A stretch of 64,000 bases of DNA, from assembly GCA_035771175.1 (NCBI GenBank), contig CM069590.1:53406024-53470023 (forward strand). Direction: 5' to 3'. The translations under genes were made by a program, and so were the position numbers. This DNA is from Paratinospora sagittata. Taxonomy: Eukaryota > Streptophyta > Magnoliopsida > Ranunculales > Menispermaceae. The notes under the pieces were generated by a model. It saw nothing but the letters and a program-made list of their open reading frames with translations. It was not told the origin of the DNA and did no database searches. Of this stretch, positions 22,882 to 35,219 are shown piece by piece (positions within the stretch are counted from its first letter, which is position 1; each line of letters begins with the position of its first letter).

Positions 22882-25800
22882 TGTGGCGACCCCGCGCCCC
22901 GGACCACCAACCCGCAGGGAATGACATGCGGAATGCCGGGGAGGGACGCCCGGCGTAGGCATCTCCGACCACTCCTCAACTCCCGTGAGGTGGTTGAGAC
23001 CCTACGAGCCTTATCTCAAACAACGACATAATATCAAAAGGTATTAAACAAAATTACCCACCGTATTAATCATCCAAGACAATAGATAATCCATAAAAAT
23101 GAACCATAAATAAAATCATAATCTCTACAGTCCATTAAAATTGGCATACACAAAGTCCAAAATTGTGGGTACAAATAAAAACCGTCATATGCCCACATGG
23201 TCTATCTAACAAATCCCAACTCACCCATACTACAATGTGGTAAGTATTATAATTACATAATCCAAAATATAATACTTCATAATTTAAAACACAGTTCAAT
23301 CAAAATGCCTCTCAACTCACATCGAGGCTTTGGATTCTCTCGCAGGCAAGGCCCTCAAGATATGACTACTCCCTTGCCCTTATTCGGGACAGAAGGATCT
23401 GAAAGAGGAAAATGAGGGTGAGCCAACGATGCCCAGTGAATAGAATTCAAATATGCTATCAATACTCATCAATAAAGACCATGTATGCATGTCAATGTGT
23501 AGCATGATTAAAAGCTCATAACATATAGATATCAAGCATTTATAATAAGTTCTATGCAAGTAAAAGCTTATCAATTTGGATCCACATTCCACATGCCTTG
23601 GGTTACTAGTGCACGTCTATTTCACCGTACCGTTGATCTCAATCATGTTTATTTGGGTTACTAGTACACGTCTATTTCACCGTGCCGTTGATCTCAATCA
23701 TTTCCTTTCTTAAAACCCTCTTATGACAAGGTTAAGTCCCCCTATTAGCCAGATAGATGGGTCCAACCAAAGTCATAAGGTTTTCTCAAATCAATGCATC
23801 ATTCAAAACATTAGAACACATTCATGCTTTCAAGATACAATATATATAAGTGATATGATGACATAAATGATATAATCATAAATGAAGTCTACTCACAACC
23901 AAGCCTCGCGAGAGTATTTAACCACACACGACCTCCAAACCGAATAAACCCAATCAAGATCCTGAAATATTCATCAATATCCTACCATACGTCAATTTCT
24001 ATGCTCAATCACATAGACATTACATCTCAACCCTAAATCATCCCACATATAGACAATAGGCCTAAATCTCATCTAATCCCATCATTCAACTCAAATCACA
24101 TGACTTAGGCCTCTAATGCATAGTTCTCATTCATAAACCATTCTATTAATCAAAAGATACTGATTTTCAATTCCTTAGGCATAAACATGCCCAAATTGGG
24201 TCACTTGATCACAAGTAGGCCTAACCCATGATATAGTCACAACCACCAAATCAGTAGCATAATCAACCCTAATCATGCTTAATTAAACATAAGTTGCATC
24301 AATTCAATGATTCTAGGCCAAAAGCATCAAAAGCCCTAAAATATGAAAATTTTCATACTTAGGCCATATTGCCGATTAACACTAGGTCACCATGTTCAGC
24401 CATGTATATCACTGATTTTGCATCATGGGTTCATCAACAATGGCAACTAGGTCAACATAGTTGACATGCAAGCTATTTGGAAAGGTCTAAGTTCATATTC
24501 TAAATTTATGTCTAATACAAGCAACCCTACCAATTCTTCATTTAATATTCTGTTCAGATGTATCAATCTACCAACAGAAATATGTAGTCACAAAAGCAAC
24601 CATACAGATTGAAGTATGTGAAGAAACAAACCTTCTGTCCAAATATCAGCTCAATCCAACGGTGGATCGAAAAGATAAGTATCTTTGATGAACAAGTCTC
24701 TAATCAGACAATTTCTCCTTTCCTACTGCAAATACTCAAACTCAGATGACTATATCACACAAAATACTATATGCATAAACATCTCCACCGTTCAGAATAC
24801 AGAAATATTGGTTATAAACTACATACCCAAATTTGATATCCATCCCACGGTAGATTGAGGAGATCTACAAGTTTGAGCAAAACGGCACGAGAAATCCAGA
24901 AATTCCGACCAGATTTGTTTGAGAGGTTATATCTCTTAGAAAAAGACTATAATTAAGATCTACACCGTTCAAAATGTAGAAATATCAGTTTTAAACTACA
25001 TATCCAAATTTGATAACCATCCAACGGTAGATTTAGGAGATCTATAAGTTTGAGCGAAACGGTGCGAGAAATCCAGACTTTCCGACCAGCTTTGTTTGAG
25101 AGGTTAGATCTCTTAGACGAAACCTCTGATCAAGATCTCCACCGACCAGAATGAAGAACCATAAGCTAAGAACGTGCTGAAAACATTTGAGCTCAATCTG
25201 ACCGTGTATTCCAAAGATCCACCACTTTGATGGAACGTCGCAGGGATCTTCCTCCTGCAACTCTCTCCTTCCTTCTCTTCTTCTTTCCTTTCTCTTCTTT
25301 TCTTTCTCTCCACTCACCTCTTTCTAGCACTTCCTTGATTCCCTCCTTGATTCTCTCCTTAATTCTCGATTCCCTCCACTCATTTTAGCACTTCTTTGTA
25401 GAAGAGAAGTAGGCATTGGACACTTGTCCACTTTCATGCACCAACCTTCACATGTGTTGGTCTCATACTACCCATACCAACCACATGTATTTTAAATGTT
25501 CAATCCATTTAATACACCAAATTTTCAATTTCATTTATCCTTTTATTCAATCAATCCTAACCCATATCAATTCATGGTTTAATGAGCCCATGCATAAATA
25601 ATAACATATGCATTATACTTTAATTTAACATGACTCATATACAATTTATGATACATATATTTATATACATTATCAAGCATCAACTATACAAACATTAAAC
25701 AATCATCAAACAAACACCAAACATATCAAGGCAACACATATAGTTTGGGCAAAATGCAATTGGGTTATGGGCTAGATGAAATAATTTTCGGGGCGTCACA
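22882..25800 (-). mobile_element. Solo LTR, family 1, copy 1 (2,919 bp)
   Basis: Starts TGTGGCGACCCCG and ends GGGGCGTCACA. In its own sense (minus) orientation it starts TGTGACGCCCCGAAAATTAT and ends GGGTCGCCACA. Perfect 5-bp target duplications TTCGG flank it. There is no primer-binding site, gag or pol beside it, so it is a solo LTR left by LTR-LTR recombination. Internally it has a 55-bp tandem duplication (23598, 23653) and a 177-bp tandem repeat (24781, 24958, third start 25135). The Ty3-type assignment is inferred from the LTR start only. Confidence 0.85.
24781..25160. repeat. 177-bp tandem repeat inside the family 1 LTR
   Basis: The unit start ATCTCCACCGTTCAGAAT (with variants) recurs at 24781, 24958 and 25135, exactly 177 bp apart. 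The same periodicity occurs in the other family member at 39032, 39209 and 39386. Each unit carries CCAACGGTAGATT and TTTGTTTGAGAGGTTA. In many LTRs such repeats lie in U3 and act as enhancers; that role is inferred here. Confidence 0.8.
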
Positions 25801-26655
25801 TTCGGTACCTGAAAATCAACTTTTAAAAGTTCTGTATATAATCTAAACACATCACACCAAAGCCAAAGGGCTATACATGATAGAAATCAAACAAAGATTT
25901 AAATTTGAAATTAAAAGCACAAACTTGATGATATTTCTATATATATGAACTGGATCATCTACGGCAATTATTCATATATATCCAAGCTTATATATACATA
26001 TATATTACAAATCAAACCTTATTATATGGTAACTATAGAGTTACATAAACAGGGTGGACAACTTTTTGAACATGTTGGATTTGAAACGCAGCAATGCATG
26101 TATCTATGAAACCAAACCACATTTGCCTCCGGTGAGAGTTGATGTAATGAACAACTATGACTGCTAGAAATTAAGGATATGAACCATGATGTTGCAAAGT
26201 TTGCAAAGAAACAACCGCTATCAATGCTGCACCTGTCTTCCAATCGATTTGAAACTGTAATTTCAAGATCTGTAGTGGAAATAATGGTGCAATTCTTTAA
26301 CAGTGAAGCTCCACAAAGAAATGGGTTTCCTTATGTGGATCTGTGATTAAATAGGAAAGAAAACAAAACCAAGCTATTGAGCCCGTGACCACAGAAGAGT
26401 ACAAAACAGAGAAAAACAAACACCATTCGGTGATTCAATGTGATGCTAAAAATAATAGTATTATTTTATTAACTCAACAAAAGACAAGAAAATCCAGTAG
26501 CCAAACGTTTTATTATCATGGTCTTTATAAACTCAACAAATACGCAAAATCCCTCAACTCTCTAGATATTATTTGACTTAAACTATTTACAATAATTATT
26601 GCATGTTTATCCTTTTCTTAAAACTAAACCAATTGTTGTTGAAAACTATATATTT
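25801..26655. other. Unassigned sequence right of the family 1 solo LTR
   Basis: Continues the Helitron-like framework after the TTCGG target duplication. AT-rich, with no exon that I can support. Short open frames on both strands show no family signature. Confidence 0.4.
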
Positions 26656-26790
26656 TAGGATGTTCTTCCCATTTGTATGCCGAAAGTTTTTCAACAAATA
26701 AAGACGCTACACAATTACTGTACAACGGGAAAAATCATCAACACATATCACCCACGAAACTACTAAGGTATCATCCTGTCAACTACCTAT
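26656..26790 (+). repeat. Duplicated segment D, copy 2
   Basis: Second copy of the 22227-22350 segment, with GATGTTCTTCCCATTTGTAT and GAAACTACTAAGGTATCATC conserved. Here it continues into the unidentified coding-like sequence at 26938-27345, which the left copy does not. Confidence 0.6.
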
Positions 26791-26937
26791 TATCGACAAA
26801 TATTTTTCTTCGTTCTTCTACTTTGTTTTCATTATGTTTCTTTTTGTTAACAAGGAATTTGCTATTTTGTTGACTTTGTGTTTCTTCTCTAACCATTCAT
26901 TTAAACACTCTAATCTTGGTATGTTTGATAAACATGC

Positions 26938-27345
26938 AGACAACACACTCGTGAAATACTCGATAAATGGATGAGAACTCAAATTGCTTCATGCTGGCCA
27001 GAGAATTTTCTTATAGATTACTTAATCCAACAATCTTTGAGTCATTAATGATGAAGTTACAAGACCATCTGTATGATTACGGGCTGCAACCTCAAATTGT
27101 GGATAATGAAGATTAGCCTTTTCTCGAAATTGATGAAACTTTCGTTTATTGTTGGTCTCCAAGAGAAACAAGCACACTAATGGTTTATTGGTCCATCATT
27201 GGTCGACCTACTATAAGAGTCGTTCTAGATGACGAAGCGGAGACTAGGTACCCTGAAAATTTGTATGATGTTTTTTGGCATGACCTTATGGAGTCCGGTC
27301 TATCAGTAATTTCAACATATGTATCATATTATTATGAATGGGCGT
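26938..27345 (+). pseudogene. Unidentified coding-like gene fragment
   Basis: One frame reads MMKLQDHLYDYGLQPQIVDN, a stop, then FLEIDETFVYCWSPRETST, RPTIRVVLDDEAETRYPENL and YDVFWHDLMESG before a stop near 27345. The composition is protein-like, not the low-complexity coding seen in neighbouring spacer. A preceding piece after a TGCAG acceptor reads TREILDKWMRTQIAS. I do not recognise the family. Given an internal stop and the Helitron context, it is best treated as a captured, decayed gene fragment. Confidence 0.4.
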
Positions 27346-27380
27346 AATAAATTAATGTATACCTCTAAATGTGCGTGCGC

Positions 27381-27385
<5 letters not shown>

Positions 27386-27412
<27 letters not shown>
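27386..27412. repeat. (TA)n microsatellite
   Basis: Uninterrupted TA run following a short GTGCGTGCGCGTGTG tract. Confidence 0.9.
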
Positions 27413-27420
<8 letters not shown>

Positions 27421-27703
27421 ATAACTCATAATAGATGTATAAATGTAATATAACCTATGAATATAAAAATATGTAATATTAGATAAATGTTATACGACAC
27501 TTTACTTTTGTATATTATACAATTAAATGAAGAAGACATACAACCACCTATATATTTCAAGCATGTATTTACCTAGCTATATAGTGTTTGATTGTTGCAA
27601 AACTTTGAATAATAATAAGAAGCAGATGTTTATATAAATATTTGTTAAATAAGTAAGCGTCACGTGATAATTAATTACATTTTCTAATTACACACCAATG
27701 AGC

Positions 27704-29060
27704 AGTTTGGTATATGTCATTGTAAATACCTCTCACTATTTGTTTTTTTCTTTTCTTTCATCTCTTTCTTCTTTTGTTTTCTTTTTCAACCACTCCCCCT
27801 TTTCATCTCTCCAGCAATCTCTCTCTATCTCTTGCTTCATTTCCAACCATTCCTTCTCTTCATCTCTTCAATGCGAATTACAGTATTGATGCAGCTGCGG
27901 ATTTTTGTCGGTTGAGTCTTCAATCTATAAAAAAAAGAAGTAAGCTTTTCTTTTTTTATATCTAAATTTCTTTTTGGGCAGATAGGGTCGGAAAAAAAAT
28001 TAGAAAACAGATTTCGATTAAGTCAATTAAACTATATTCAATTTTATTTTTCATACAAGAGATCTAAGTCACCTGTGCTTTTGAACATGTACAACGGGAG
28101 AAGATAACTAATATCTACATTTTTTATTCTTTCTTCCTCAATTTTCTTAGTTATTTATCATAGAATTATAGGATCATAATATCTTCTTCTTTTTTTGGTA
28201 CAGTTCAGTCATTAAAGAAGACATTCAAGGTTAGTGCATCTCTTGAATGTTTTGCTTTTGATTTTTTAATTTAGGCTTTTCTTTCAGAATATTTGAATTA
28301 CTTATTCTTTGATTAAATTGTAGATTTAGAAACTTGGTAGAAAATTCATGTTTTTTATTTAATCTGGCTAGGTTTGAACTTAAATAGTTTCGGATTTGCT
28401 TGATTGTTTATACATTAATTCCTTCATGAAAACACCTCAAGCTGATTGATGACTTTAATTCTTCTTAAATATTTTAATTACTTTAAGGGTTGTTCTTTGG
28501 TTTCTACAGTTTTTTTTAAGTTATTTTAGTCAATAAACTAATGGGTTGTACTAACTTTTTTAGGTTGTGGAGAGAAGAGAAGAATTGTTTCCTATAAATC
28601 TTGGACGTGAATATTGAAGATGAACAATAATATTATTTTTCCATTCAAAGACTATTGTTTCCTGTACCATTTTGTTTCATTCATTATTTTACATATAATG
28701 TTCACATAACTTTTTGACCTCAATAATAGGCATGTTTATTTTGACTTTTCTTTGCTCCTAATCTTCATCTTACTATTATATAATATTCAAACGAAAGAAT
28801 TTTGTTTTTTTTTAACTTGAGTGTTGCTACATTTTTAGAGTTAGAATTATTGCAAATATTCCTGTTACCAATCGAATAATGGAAAAACTTATATTGTTAT
28901 CAATATCATATTATATGCTTATATATAAACTTGAATAATGATAATGTCCTTTCCAAATACAGGGTTGACTTGCATGGTATGTGAATTACATTGATTATTT
29001 TTTGTATGTTGGGTTTTATTTGAGAGAAGAGGAAAGAACTTGGTGTATAGGCCGAGTATA
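27704..29060 (+). repeat. Long repeat unit A, copy 1
   Basis: About 1.36 kb, beginning GTTTGGTATATGTCATTG and running through a TTTCATCTCTTTCTTC pyrimidine-rich leader-like stretch and AATAATGATAATGTCCTTTC to GAGAAGAGGAAAGAACTTGG. It is nearly collinear with 30345-31756. The last third recurs at 41078-41425 and, inverted, at about 42195-42400. There is no sustained reading frame. Splice-like junctions and a pyrimidine-rich leader suggest a decayed transcribed unit carried by the transposon. Confidence 0.75.
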
Positions 29061-29331
29061 TAGGTATTAGTTGCATTGGAATTGATATTAAAATTACTAT
29101 AGGTGCGGTAGTAGTAGTATGTAGGGTAGTACTATAAGCATCTTGAAATAAGTAAAGAAGTGATACCGTATAATGACAAATCATTGCACTAAATTGATCA
29201 TAGAGTAGACTTTTAGAGTTCTTTTCTTAAGTCAAGTTGTCATCTTTATGTCAAGTTCTTCTTCATATAAGGTCCCAACAATATCATTATATCTCGGACT
29301 ACACATAGACGAAGATCCGACATAAATCTGA

Positions 29332-30074
29332 ACTAATAACTCATTCCAAAAAAGAATCCTCAGCATATCACGCACTCCCCACCTTCATACCTTCATGTTA
29401 ATGTTTCTTAAATAGATGAGACCCCACCTTTATTATATATATATCCTGAAAAATGTCAACAAAAATATTTTTTCTTTCGGTTTGGTATATGTCATTGTCA
29501 ATACCTCTCACTATTTGTTTTTTCCTTTTCTTTCATCTCTTTCTTCTTTTGTTTTCTTTCTCAACCACTCCTCTTTTTCATCTCTCCGGCAATCACTCTC
29601 TATCTCTTGCTTCAACATATGTAATGACTTTGACTTTGACCAGTTGTTCATTTCGTTTATATATGTTATAAGTTTTCAAACTCATTTCGTTGTTGCATCA
29701 TCATATATGTAATGTTAGTCATCATTTTGTCATATTTATGTACTTATAAAGGTTGTAAATAAATGCATGATTATGAATTTTACATTATCTAATTTGATGG
29801 TATTTTATTAATAGAAGCTTTAAAAGAAATAGAATGATTTTTCTTTTTGTTTGACAAAATTTCATGCATCATAAGTTTCCATCAAAATGTTACGATGATA
29901 TATATATGATCAAATATTTATACCAACCTATAACAGTGAAAAATTGTAGATGAATTTTTATTCTTAACATCAATATTATTTACACAGAAGGGTAGCATTT
30001 TTAGTAAATCTAAATTGAGTCTATAGTAGTATTATTTTATTAACGCCGCCCATCGGGCGGGGCTACAAACTTGT
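29332..30074 (+). mobile_element. Non-autonomous Helitron-like element H1
   Basis: Begins with a diverged 5' end (TAATAACTCATTCCAAAAAA, then CGCACTCCCCACC). It ends with a perfect 6-bp stem CCGCCC/GGGCGG with ATC loop (30046-30060), then GGCTACAAACTTGT. That arrangement resembles the usual Helitron 3' hairpin plus CTAGT, with one base changed. A second element at 41636-42734 shares both ends and much of the body. Another 5' end motif abuts immediately at 30079. Confidence 0.6.
30046..30074 (+). repeat. Helitron-like 3' hairpin terminus
   Basis: CCGCCC-ATC-GGGCGG hairpin, then GGCTACAAA and CTTGT. The related terminus at 42706-42734 (CTACCCATCGGACGAGGCTA) has a decayed stem. Confidence 0.6.
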
Positions 30075-30344
30075 ATACTTAATAACTCACTCCAAAGAAG
30101 ACTCCTCAGCGCGCCACCTCAGCATTCTTAGAAGAGATTTATAGAGCGTCAAGGTTTATTTCAGCTTTCAATTTTTTCCCTTCAGTTTGGTATATGTCAC
30201 TCTCAATACCTTTCACTATTTGTTTTTTTGCTTTTCTTTCATCTCTTTCTTATTTTGTTTTCTTTCTCAACCACTCCCCCTTTTCATTTAGAAGAGATTT
30301 ATAGAGCATCAAGGTTTGTTTCAGCTTTCCATTTTTTCCCTTCA

Positions 30345-31756
30345 GTTTGGTATATGTCACTCTCAATACCTCTCACTATTTGTTTTTTTGCTTTTCTTTC
30401 ATCTCTTTCTTATTTTGTTTTCTTTCTCAACCACTCCCCCTTTTCATCTCTCCAGCGATCTCTCTCTATCTCTTGCTTCATTTCCAACCATTCCTTCTCT
30501 TCATCTCCATCCACTGCTTCTCTTCATCTCTTCAGTGCTCTAAAAGTGTGAAAGATCGACACACCAAGTGAATTACAGTATTGATGCGGCTGCGGATTTT
30601 TGCAGGTTAAGTCTTCAATCTACAGAAAGAAGAAGAAGTAAGCTTTTCTTTTTTTATATCTAAATTTCTTTTTAGATAGGGTCGAAAAAAAAAACAAATT
30701 TGAATACAGATTCAAATTAAGCAATTAAACTATATTCACTTTTACTTTTCATACAAGAGATCTAAGTCACATGTGCTTTTGAACATGTACAACAGGAGGA
30801 AGATAACTAATATCTACATTCTTGATTCTTTCTTCCTCAATTTTTTTAGTTATTTATCATAGAATTATAAAATCATAATATCTTCTTTTCTTTTTGGTAC
30901 AGTTCAGTCATTAAAGAAGACATTCAAGGTTAGTGCATCTCTTGGGTGTTTTGCTTTCTGATTTTTTAATCTAGGCTTTTCTCTCGAAATATTTGAATTA
31001 CTTATTCTTTAATTAAATTGCAGATTTAGAATCTTGGTAGAAAATTCATGTGTTTTATTTCATCTGGCTAGATTTGAACTTAAATAGTTTTGGATTTGAT
31101 TGATTTTTTATACATTAATTCCTTCATGAAAACATCTCAAGTTGATTGATGACTTCAATTCTGCTTAAATATTTTAAATACTTTAAGTGTTGTTCTTTGG
31201 TTTCTAGATTTTTTTTTTAAGTTATTTTAGTCAATAAACTAATGGGTTGTACTAACTTTTTTAGGTTGTGGAGAGAAGAGAAGAATTGTTTCCTATAAAT
31301 CTTGGACGTGAATATTGAAGATGAACAATAATATTATTTTTCCATTCAAAGACTGTAATTACCTGTACCATTTTGTTTCATTCATTATTTTACATATAAT
31401 GTTCACATAACTTTTTGAACTCAATAATAGTCATGTTTATTTTGACTTTCCTTTGCTCCTAATCTCCATCTTACTATTATATAATATTCAAAGGAAGAAT
31501 TTTGTTTTTTATAACTGAGTGTTGCTACATTTCTAGAGTTAGAATTATTGCAAATATTCCTGTTACCAATTGAATAATGGAAAAACTTATATTGTTATCA
31601 ATATCATATTATATGCTTATATATAAACTTGAATAATGATAATGTCCTTTCTAAATACAGGGTTGTTGCATGGTATATGACTTACATTGATTATTTTTTG
31701 TAGTTGGGTTTTATTTGAGAGAAGAGGAAAGAACTTGGTGTCTAGGTAGAGTATAT
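30345..31756 (+). repeat. Long repeat unit A, copy 2
   Basis: About 1.41 kb, matching 27704-29060 from GTTTGGTATATGTCACTC to AGAACTTGGTGT. It has an extra 60-70 bp near 30505-30570 and small indels. Just upstream, 30180-30290 is a partial tandem copy of its first 110 bp. Non-coding apart from low-complexity frames in the pyrimidine-rich part. Confidence 0.75.
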
Positions 31757-32264
31757 TTCAATATGAATAAATTTCTTTAATTTTCTTCCGTGGAAAAATT
31801 TATTCAACAACCATATATTATAATATTAGAAAAGAAAATGATAGATAACTTGACCAATCTTACCGTACAAACGATGCGGACATGGAGAATGTTTTTTTTT
31901 TCTTGACCCTAATTCTGATAACCAAATCTCTAATCTCTCCTTTTGTCTATTTTGGAGATCCATCAAACATAGTGGCCAAATCTCAATATTTTTATTCAAA
32001 TAATAATTAAAATTCATGAAATTATTATTATATGATGAACTAAAAATTTCTTTTAATTTATTTAATTTGATAAGTTTGGGCACCAAGTGTAATTTTAAAT
32101 AATTTTTGTCATTATTTTGGTAATGTCCTCACCGTATCTTTTAAATCTTAAACTATTCCTCCTCATCCTTCCAACTTCTCTCAATCCCACATTAATGTTA
32201 ATATTGATCTCTTTAATTCTAGCTAGCTAGGTTAGTGTTAACTGTAGGAAAAGAAATATATTGC
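31757..32264 (+). repeat. Segment E, copy 1 (partner 34714-35219)
   Basis: 508 bp almost identical to 34714-35219, including GACCCTAATTCTGATAACCA and TTAATTCTAGCTAGCTAGGT. It is interrupted at its right end by the solo LTR at 32265, and the sequence resumes at 34291. Confidence 0.85.
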
Positions 32265-34290
32265 TGTAACACCTCGTAATTTTAATTAAATACATACGTT
32301 GAAGTACGCATATATCGAGATGTATAATATATGTATTTTATACGTATGAGCTAAAGATACGCGTGTATGATTAGTAAATAAATAAAATTATGAAATGAAG
32401 ATGATACATATGAGATCATCCTATTAAAAAAAATGGAGTTGAATTAAATTGATTAATTTATGGGGCTGGTTAATTAAAAATGTGGATTGAAGTATGATTG
32501 AATGAATGAAAGTGAAATATTAAGATAGGGAGTTGGTTAACTATGGAGATAAGGAGCATGGAATCATTTGTATATATAAAGATAAATAAAAAAGTAACTA
32601 GTTGTTTCCAACGTGTGACAACAAGAATAAAAAATAAAAAAAAATGAAAGAAGTTGCTAGAATGCAACGAGAAAAAAAAAAGTTGAGAGAAGGAAGAACG
32701 GCAGAGAAGAAGGAGAAGGAGAAAAAGGAAACGGTCGATTTGCAGCCAAATTCGACGTGTCGGTAAGCTATTTTTGCTATTTTTCGTCGTAAAATACTCT
32801 CTAAGCTAGATGTAACCTTTCTAGCGGAGTAATTTTTGTTGTGGGAGCCGTTTTACGGCGTTTTCAAAACTTGGGGTTTTGACCCAACGTGAATGAAAAT
32901 CCGCTAGAAAGGTAGAAAAACGCTCCCTAGACTGTCGGGACCCCGAATATGTGGTTAGATTTCATTTCATGATTTTTGGAGACATTTTGACAGTTTTAAT
33001 ACAATTTACATCTTTCGGATGAATCGTAGTGAATAGTGAATAGTGATGTAAATAGTAAATTATGAATAGTATTGTGAACAGTGATTTGAAATCATAGATT
33101 CGTAGAGAACTGAATTCCGGACGTTTCGATACTAAGATCGTGATTTTTGGATATGATTTGATATTTTTAGTAGGTAACGATATGATAAATGATGATTCTC
33201 ATGATAATCTATGATTAATTTCAATGTTTAAATTGAGAGCTTAAGGGCATGGATAAACGCTCTTGAGGAAGTCATATTGTTGCTCGATTTTAGAGGTTGA
33301 ATTAGAAAACCCGTGTAACCACTGTGAGTATAGTTTTCTTGATTTGGTTTTTGTATGACATTGTACGCATATAAAATGTTTGATTGTATGCATGTTATAT
33401 TTATATATAATGCATTGAGTTTTATGGATCATGCAAACTGATTTTAGCAATTGGAGTTTGTAATGATGAGGTTTTGCAATTTCTCATTGTCATTTCGTTA
33501 GGAATTAGACCCAGATGAGGTTTTGCGAGTCCTCATTGTCAGTAGGTCTGTCTTAACAAGGGTTGGGATCCTTGAAATGACTATAAATTGGGTAATGAGA
33601 GGTTGTGGCTACCTTGTAACGGTCATACAAGGGTTAGACCCGCTCTCTTGCCTTGCGGAGGAGGGAGATTGTGCATTGTGTTATTAAAAATCATGCAATT
33701 TATGTTGTTGACATGTATAATATATTCATTGAATGATGCATGTGTTGAATAAGTGTTTGAAATGATTTTAAATGTCATATTTCTCTAAATGTATATAATT
33801 GTCATCTCAAGAACTATATTCACTGAGCTGTTGTTTGCTCACCTCATTTCTTCCACTATTTCAGGTATTGAGTCGAAGGAAAAAGGTACATCCGTGAGTG
33901 ATAATCACGTGAGCCTTCGTCTGGTATGTGTATGTATGCTTGGAGAAAATAACTTTTGTTATTTTGTTATGTATAATTATCACACACTATATATATGTAA
34001 TATCACCTAAATGGATTGTGGTAATATTATATAATACTTGGGATGATGAAATGAGATGATCATAGATATTTATCAGGTGATAATTTAATTTGTGGAATGA
34101 ATGGAATGACTATAGAGATCCATATTGCATTTGATTTGTGGTATATTAAAAAAAAATTGCTGTAAATTTTGGGAATGATTGTGAGACTACGTGAAGGCTG
34201 ACAGTGTATTGTATACTGTATATGGGTATGTACAGTGTATAGTACACTGTGCCGGTCATGACGTTAACCTACGTCAGGGGCGTCGTGACA
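32265..34290 (+). mobile_element. Solo LTR, family 2, copy 1 (2,026 bp)
   Basis: Starts TGTAACACCTCGTAATTTTA and ends GGGGCGTCGTGACA. ATTGC target duplications lie at 32260-32264 and 34291-34295. No internal retrotransposon region is present. About 33020-33085 has a few GTGAATAGT-like heptamer repeats. The member at 35529-37315 lies in opposite orientation. The TGTAACACC start is common among plant Ty3-type LTRs; superfamily assignment is inferred. Confidence 0.87.
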
Positions 34291-34713
34291 ATTGCCTTTA
34301 TATAAGACAAGTGATGTGAAATGTGAAATAAATGGAAGAGATTGATATAAATGTATAATGATAAACCATTGCACTAAATTGATCATAGAGTAGGCTTTTA
34401 GAGTTCTTTTCTTAAGTTCATCTTTATGTCAATTTCTTCTTCATATAAAGTCCCAACAATATCATTATATTTCAGACTACACATAGACGAAGATCCGACA
34501 TAAATCTGACGAGTTCAGTAGCAGATCGAACAATAATTCATCATTAACACACATGTAATGTGTAATGGTGACAAATAAGAAGAAGAAAAGAAGATAAATT
34601 GGGTTATTTTTATTTAAGTTTTTAATATGAAATTTCACTAACTTAGAAATTACTGTATCATGTATTTTATATTGATAGTTTTCGAGTTTTTAAACATGCC
34701 AATATCATATATA
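34291..34713. repeat. Helitron framework resumed after solo LTR
   Basis: Starts with the ATTGC duplication and CTTTATATAAGACAAGTGAT, matching 35219-35241 and then 40068-40110. Positions 34360-34505 repeat 29175-29335 (ACACATAGACGAAGATCCGA is shared). No coding sequence. Confidence 0.65.
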
Positions 34714-35219
34714 TCAATATGAATAAATTTCTTTAATTTTCTACCGTGGAAAAATTTATTCAACAACCATATATTATAATATTAGAAAAGAAAATGATAG
34801 ATAATTTGACCAATCTTACTGTACAAACGATGCGGACATGGAGAATGTTTTTTTTTCTTGACCCTAATTCTGATAACCAAATCTCTAATCTCTCCTTTTG
34901 TCTATTTTGGAGATCCATCAAACATAGTGGCCAGATCCCAATATTTTTATTCAAATAATAATTAAAATTCATGAAATTATTATTATATGATGAACTAAAA
35001 ATTTCTTTTAATTTATTTAATTTGATACGTTAGGGCACCAAGTGTAATTTTAAATAATTTTTATCATTATTTTGGTAATGTCCTCACCGTATCTTTTAAA
35101 TCTTAAACTATTCATCCTCATCCTTCCAACTTCTCTCAGTCCTACATTAATGTTAATATTGATCTCTTTAATTCTAGCTAGCTAGGTTAGTGTTAACTGT
35201 AGGAAAAGAAATATATTGC
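34714..35219 (+). repeat. Segment E, copy 2
   Basis: Second copy of 31757-32264 with only scattered substitutions. In this copy the sequence runs uninterrupted through the ATTGC site used by the other LTR, and is instead interrupted 22 bp later at GATGT. Confidence 0.85.

Noticed and set aside
23598..23700. Possible CRISPR-like direct repeats
   Set aside because: Only two copies 55 bp apart inside a plant LTR; simple tandem duplication.
30228..30571. Overlapping plus-strand frames rich in Phe, Ser and Leu (also at 27698-27965, 29416-29712 and 41785-41991)
   Set aside because: All arise from the same pyrimidine-rich TTTCATCTCTTTCTTC segment of repeat unit A. The frames differ between copies, so there is no coding constraint.
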